The position numbers and the translations under genes were made by a program. The notes beneath the pieces were generated by a model, which was not told where the DNA came from, did no database searches, and saw only the letters and a program-made list of their open reading frames with translations. A stretch of 64,000 nt of DNA from Rhizoclosmatium globosum (lineage: Eukaryota; Chytridiomycota; Chytridiomycetes; Chytridiales; Chytriomycetaceae): contig MCGO01000033.1 of NCBI GenBank assembly GCA_002104985.1, positions 372,001-436,000 of the forward strand. The letters are read 5' to 3'. Shown one piece after another: positions 58,992-64,000 of this stretch (position 1 is its first letter; every line of letters begins with the position of its first letter).

Positions 58992-59754
58992 GGACAGTTT
59001 GCGCACGCCATCGGTTGTTGTTGTTGATGATGATGGCGGTGTCAGCAAAGCACCGCTCAGCTTTCGGTAGTGGATTGTCGAACCAACGGACGAGGCAGAC
59101 GACAAATGCGCCGGCGATGGCGACCGGGCACTTGGACCAGGCGATGCGAGCGATGTTGAGCGCGGCAGTCGCGATTGCTCGGGCGATGTCAGTGCGATGT
59201 CGATGTCGATGTTGTCGAAACAGTTCCGAGGTTCGCACTTGACTTTGTGTTGAGGCGCATCAGAGGCTTCGATGGTTTGCGTTGGTGGCAGTGCGAGGAC
59301 GTGCGTTGGAGCGAGGACATTGGTTCGTTGGTCGTTGGTTGGTTGTTTCGAGGAGAGTTGTTTCTGGTGCTGGTTGGTGTGACGCGCTTTTCTGCACTTT
59401 GCTTTTTTCAGTTTCAGGTGTCTCTTGAACTTCGACGCCATCCAGCCTCCGATGCCTCCCACAGAGTGCAACCACAACGAAAAAAAGGAGAACATCCACA
59501 GTGGCTGCGATTTGTACTTGACATTAATGCAATTATAAATGTTACCAGTGTTACAAGGGCAGACACTACCAAGGAATCTGGATTGAGTGCCACTTCAAAG
59601 TCAGGAAGCAAAGCACTTCACCATCATAAACACAAAAGGCTTGAATGAAGTCGCGATGAAACAATAAACTATTTCGACCCCGCAAACTCAGATGAAACAC
59701 TTTCGTCTCCTTGATTTCATCCACCAACCAAACCCCTTCAACCAACCACAAACA
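58992..59754. other. Low-complexity, possibly coding upstream region
   Basis: The minus strand is open to about 59495 with Ser/Pro/Thr-rich content. It may be the N-terminal part of the PH-like paralogue. The 59500-59754 stretch is the likely promoter of the transgelin gene. Confidence 0.35.
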
Positions 59755-60583
59755 ATGGCAACTTGCAGTCTTGACAGAGACATCGCCCTCCGTGCAGCCG
59801 CGAAATACGATCCCAGAGACGAACTCACAGCAATCGAATTCATCGAATCTGTTACCGGAGTTCCCTTTCCCTCAGCCACCCCTTCCAAGAAGCCTCAAGG
59901 ACGGAACTATTCTCTGCACCTCTTGAACTCCCTCAACCTCTCTCCACTCGTAACCCCAATCAAGATTTCGGAGTCAAAAATGCCCTTTAAACAGATGGAG
60001 AACATTGCAAAGTTTTTGAAGGGTGTTGAGCAACTTGGTGTTCCATGCCATGAACGATTCATGACTGTTGACTTGTGGGAAGGCAAGAACATGTATCAGG
60101 TGTGTACTGATGCTGTCGCAATTGAGAGAGTGCGTCTTGATTATGTGTAGCGAGACGTTTTGTGATTGTGGATGTGATCAACTCGGAAACCACTACGAAA
60201 CTATCAGCAAAGTCCGCCTGAATCTAGTTCGAATTGGCGTTGACAGCATTCTCAACTGACTCCGACATCTTCTTCAACCCCTTCCAATTTCTGCGAAACT
60301 ACCCAACTAAAACAACAAACCTCCTTAGGTCATAATTTGCATCTTTTCAATCTCTCGTCATGCCGCAAAACATGGATTCCAAGGCCCTGTCATCGGTCCT
60401 AAACTCGTTGAAAAGAAAGTCCGCAGATTTACTATCGATCAACTGAAAGAGGCTCAAAACATCCCCAACAAGCTCATGAATTTCAGCACCAATGTAAATT
60501 CTCACATTGGATATAGACAGAACGGGGTGTTAGACTTTAAGGACCGTAATTGTTTCTTTTTTCTGTTTTTCTACGCTCATTGA
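59755..60583 (+). CDS. Transgelin/Scp1-type calponin-homology actin-bundling protein, locally frameshifted
   Basis: Exons are 59755-60099 and 60329-60583, with a 229-nt intron. The ATG gives MATCSLDRDIALRAAAKYD. One calponin-homology domain is clear: ELTAIEFIESVTG, KMPFKQMENIAKFLKG, LGVPCHERFMTVDLWEGKN, IFSISRHAAKHGFQGP. Between ~59882 and 59925 the expected SLKDGTILCT segment lies one frame away. The frame then returns for LLNSLNL, so there are two single-base changes that compensate each other. Scp1 bundles actin in cortical patches. The C-terminal calponin repeat is not well preserved and the end is uncertain. Confidence 0.72.
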
Positions 60584-60790
60584 GACCATAACTCCAAAAT
60601 GAGGTTGACTGAACATCACTTTTATATTGGAATTGAAAAAATAGTGAAGTATATTTTCCAGGAACATGTTTCTTTTGAAACAAATCTAATTTGGTGAAGT
60701 GGGGCTGGCTGATATGGTGTAGAGATCGTTTCGATTAGAATACGCAACCCATAAATTTGACATTTTCAAAAAAGTGCGTGAACACTGGGT

Positions 60791-61702
60791 ATGTATCCAG
60801 CAGCACCTAATCGTCTCGTCTTCCAAACTACATTTGGTTGGCATCTACGCTTGCTTTCAAGCCTTTGTCTAGGGATCAAGAAGACTCTACCAACAACCAA
60901 AAAGCCAAATGTCTTGGCATTCTACGTCTTAAACCTCGTCATCACAACCATCGCCGCCTGCTCAGACTCAGGAAAATCTAATCGTGGATACGAAGTTCTT
61001 GACCTCAAAACCCCAGTCAATTTGCCATCTGCCGCTGATGCGTGCAAGCGGATCTTGAACCGGACTCTGTTTCCTGCTTCCCAGAATGTGAACCAACGGT
61101 CTTTATTCGATATAAGCTTTGGTCAATTTTTAAGCCATGACTTGATGAGTACCACCACGGATGTGGCTCACCAGAAAAAAACAGCTTGATTTGGCTATGG
61201 GTGAACAACAATGAACAAACAACCTGGGCTGACTTGAGTAATTTGTACGGAACTACTCCTGAGACATTGATTTTCATCAGAAATCAGTTGCAAACTCCGT
61301 CTGGATCCCAAGGGAAACTTATTACGTGAAAACGGGAAATTTGTAACAGGAGATCAACACGCCGGTCAAAGTCCTTATTTAATTGGCTGGCATTTGATTT
61401 TTAAGAGGGAACATAACTGGCAATGCGATATTGGCAGTGAGGTTTTTGGAATTGAATAGCGACATTTTGTTCTATCGGGCAAGAGAAGCTACTATTCTCA
61501 TTTATCAAAAAACACTTATATAATGAATACGTACCTGTATATTTTCCTGTTGGAAGACTCCGTTACGCTTTTAGGGATCGCTCATCAGCAATGGAACATT
61601 GGTTCTGCTACAGCCACTGCAACAACTGCAAAGAATTCAGGTGGCGCTGCAACTGTGGCTGCTGGGTTAACAGCACTCACCATATTCTTGTTGTTTGCTT
61701 AA
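60791..61702 (+). pseudogene. Rearranged second copy of the TLC/haem-peroxidase gene
   Basis: It begins with the same MYPAAPNR as the gene at 25855 but loses almost all of the TLC helices after ~45 residues. It jumps to the peroxidase part (ADACKRILNRTLFPASQN, ISFGQFLSHDLMST). Several frame changes follow (WADLSNLYGTTPET, GDQHAGQSPYLIGWHLIF, VGRLRYAFRDRSSA). The end is new: an Ala/Thr/Gly-rich stretch then TVAAGLTALTIFLLFA, like a GPI-anchor signal. Unlike the intact gene it keeps a histidine in the distal motif (FLSHD). Multiple breaks argue for a pseudogene. Confidence 0.65.
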
Positions 61703-61788
61703 AGTCTTTTGCCCATAATAATCATATTTCGTTTCTTTGGTTATACAGTTAGGATGCATCAAAACCAAAAATACCTTCTCATAAAAAA

Positions 61789-62632
61789 ATGTCTGACAAG
61801 TTGCACTTGACGTCTCCGACGATCCGGCTGAAGCGCGTAAGTGCTAACGCTATGATTTTGCGGCAACAAGTCGCTCCAAAACGAAGCCTAGCATCGCGAG
61901 TGAATTTGAAAGAAACCTCATCAGACCCCCTCACACACGTCGAGCCACGATCTAGTGTGCCTTCGTCTTCACAGCCAAAATCGACGGAGAGTGTTGAGTT
62001 TGCCACTGAGTAAGGACGTCGTACCAGTAGAACTGGTTGGTTTACTTTATTTTGACAGGTTGGCGTCCGAACTTCAGGCCATTTTGAGAGGGAAAAAGCA
62101 AGCTACTCAGATCGTTGAGTATGTCTTGGCTGAAGATGTTGAGGCGTTGGTGAGTCGGCTTCGAGCTGAGGGGGGGTTCGAATCTGAGAAGGTTTGCCTT
62201 ACTTTATTACTTCTCCTCGCTCAGATTTCGTCTCTTTCATAGCGAGGCTTTCGGATGGATAATTTTGAAGCACGTCCAGCAACGGTGGATTTCCTTCGGG
62301 GAATGGCAAGACTGACACCAGCCCACCAAATCTTTAAGTACCAAAACAGGAAGTGTTACTCTCTTGCTTTCGGTAAGACCCGTTTGTTCCTCGTGAAATA
62401 TTCAATAGAATTTTCATAGCGCGGAGGTACATGACCAAGGGTCCCTGCTGTTTGACACTATATCAACTGTCCATCCAGTACTGGGCCAGTTTATGTCCCA
62501 TCAAGTTAGTAGATTAATGAATTCGATTGTATTATTAATATTTCCTAGACTTCTTTGTTTAACTTGGACGGAGCGGTGCGAATGAATCCCAATGAGGAAA
62601 ATTGTTTGGAAGAGGTGAAAGAGGACGTTTGA
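61789..62632 (+). CDS. Small unknown protein
   Basis: The model starts MSDKLHLTSPTIRLKRV. It is joined across short introns to ELASELQAILRGKKQATQIV, RMDNFEARPATVDFLRGMAR, QGSLLFDTISTVHPVLGQF and a final TSLFNLDGAVRMNPNEENCL ending at 62630-62632. Splice sites are plausible for three introns. One junction (near 62418) is a base short. No domain is recognised. It is convergent with the helical-repeat gene at the right edge. Confidence 0.4.
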
Positions 62633-62707
62633 GACAGCTGGCAATAAATTCTTAAATAATATTGTGCAAGATATGCAATTTGCAGAAATGAACATATTCC
62701 GGTTCTT

Positions 62708-64000
62708 TCAATCATCTCCCACACTCTCCAAGTTTCCAAGCGCCCAGAAAAAATGGCGCAAATGAATTCGACACACGGCTTCGTATTGGGCTTTTCTTAG
62801 CACCCCAGATGCAGTTGAAGCTTCAAGGAAATCCATGATGCGGGCGCTGATATTCTCCCCGTCTGGAAGGTTGCGAACGAATTCCACACTCTCTTGTGAG
62901 AAATGCTCTAGTCCAGATTTCAATTCAGCTTCAATCTCGACTTCTTCCATCACCTGTTCCCGCAGTTGTTGAAGTAATGGCATCACATCTGAATCATATT
63001 CCAACTGTGTGAACTGGGCTGAAAAGAATCCAACAAGCTGCTCCAAAACATTGTAAGAGGTCAGTCTTGTCAAAGTATTTGTTGGTGTTGAAGATGTCAG
63101 TTGGCGCAGCAATAACATCAGGGTGGTTCTCAAGTTAACGCCGATCCAGTCACGAAACGGAGAGCTTGAGAGACATTCGGAAAGAGATCTAATTGCAATG
63201 ATATGACTTTTGGCATCAGGATCTTCGCCTGCGAGTTCTGTGACCCAGCGGTTGCTGACCAGTGGGAAAAGCGTAACGGCGTACTCTTTGATTGACTCGT
63301 GGTGCAATGAGTTTGGTACTCCTTGCCACATAGCAGGGGAGGATCCAAGAAGCATCAACTCAAGAATCTGGGAGTTGCGAAACTTCTAGAAAACAGTTAA
63401 CAAATTCTCACAGGCTACTGTGCCTCACTTACGATTGCGTTTGATTCGTGATTGGCCAGATTTCCCACCAAGCGAGCGGCTCCACAACGTTCGGCTGGAT
63501 TAACGGAAACAACTGCGCCTGACAAATAATCCACGAAATCATCCAAGTTCAGAAACTGTGCAACTTCGGTCATATGTGCGATTCGCGACATCAGGAAATT
63601 AGCGCATCCCAAATCCTTTCTCTGGATTTTCAGGTCAATCACCGCCAAACAGATTTCGCGAGCGACATTTATCATCTGATTTTGAAAAGTTAAGCTACAA
63701 ATTTTGGGATACGGAAGCACACAACTGTTTCAACTTCGTCTGGGGAGCAACGGGGTATGTAACTTGAAAACATATTGCCCAAAACAACATACATAGAAAC
63801 GGCACTTGCATGGTCACGATTGGAGCCTGAGGTTTCACCAAAGAGATGCTGACCGATTTGGGCGTAAAGATGATGGATTGCTTCGAATATTTCATAACCA
63901 ATCTCTGCTGTCGTTCCAAGATTCTTGAAGGCACACATGCACTATTCGTTGTTGAGTCTTCACATTTTTGTAACATATCTGCCTCACATAAGCCAAGGCA
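62708..64000 (-). CDS. Armadillo/HEAT-like helical-repeat protein, 5' part outside the window
   Basis: Visible exons are up to 63988 (a few codons at the window edge), 63941-63723, 63675-63433 and 63385-62708, all joining in frame through introns of 46-47 nt. The product is a run of amphipathic helix pairs (for example NLDDFVDYLSGAVVSVNPAE, RCGAARLVGNLANHESNAI, TRLTSYNVLEQLVGFF) typical of ARM/HEAT solenoids, which act as protein-binding scaffolds. I cannot assign it to a named family from the C-terminal ~450 residues. Confidence 0.6.

Overview
The window is nuclear DNA of a fungus. The main evidence is a fungal-type (alpha6beta6-class) fatty acid synthase, a Zn(II)2Cys6 regulator, a Ste11-type MAPKKK, transgelin/Scp1, Erv46 and ataxin-10. 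Genes are dense, on both strands, with many short GT-AG introns, mostly 44-57 nt. A K+-selective cyclic-nucleotide-gated channel is the kind of gene kept by early-diverging zoosporic fungi, so I favour a chytrid-like lineage. That placement is inference.

Left part (1-10.4 kb). A MYND-finger protein cut by the window edge is followed by a one-polypeptide biotin-dependent acyl-CoA carboxylase whose reading frame breaks once. Then comes a short, highly foldable element flanked by 10-bp direct repeats. Next, on the minus strand, is an array of three paralogous three-helix membrane proteins with C-terminal SAM domains. It is interleaved with one full and one 5'-truncated copy of a membrane-anchored PNPOx-like flavin-barrel protein.

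Centre (10.5-35.8 kb). A 13.2-kb gene on the minus strand encodes the whole fatty acid synthase as one predicted chain of 4107 residues with two tandem ACP domains. After about 2 kb without genes there is a TLC-domain/animal haem-peroxidase fusion that lacks both haem-site histidines. Then come a Zn2Cys6 factor, ataxin-10, an orphan gene and ERV46.

Signalling block (35.9-52 kb). This holds a SAM-RA-kinase MAPKKK, an F-BAR/PH/C2/RasGAP protein, a K+ channel with a cyclic-nucleotide-binding domain, a DUF1764-type protein, a one-finger C2H2 factor and a PH-like protein. The RasGAP and channel genes carry several single-base frame breaks within about 5 kb. The neighbouring genes are clean to the base, which suggests either poor consensus sequence there or decay.

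Right part (52-64 kb). This holds a multi-pass membrane protein, a two-part amidohydrolase with frame breaks, two tandem ~150-bp conserved blocks that look like a structured RNA, a PH-like paralogue, Scp1/transgelin, a rearranged second copy of the TLC/peroxidase gene, a small unknown gene and the end of a helical-repeat protein. For most multi-exon genes the splice sites were set by hand and the summed exon lengths divide by three. That is the main internal check on the models.
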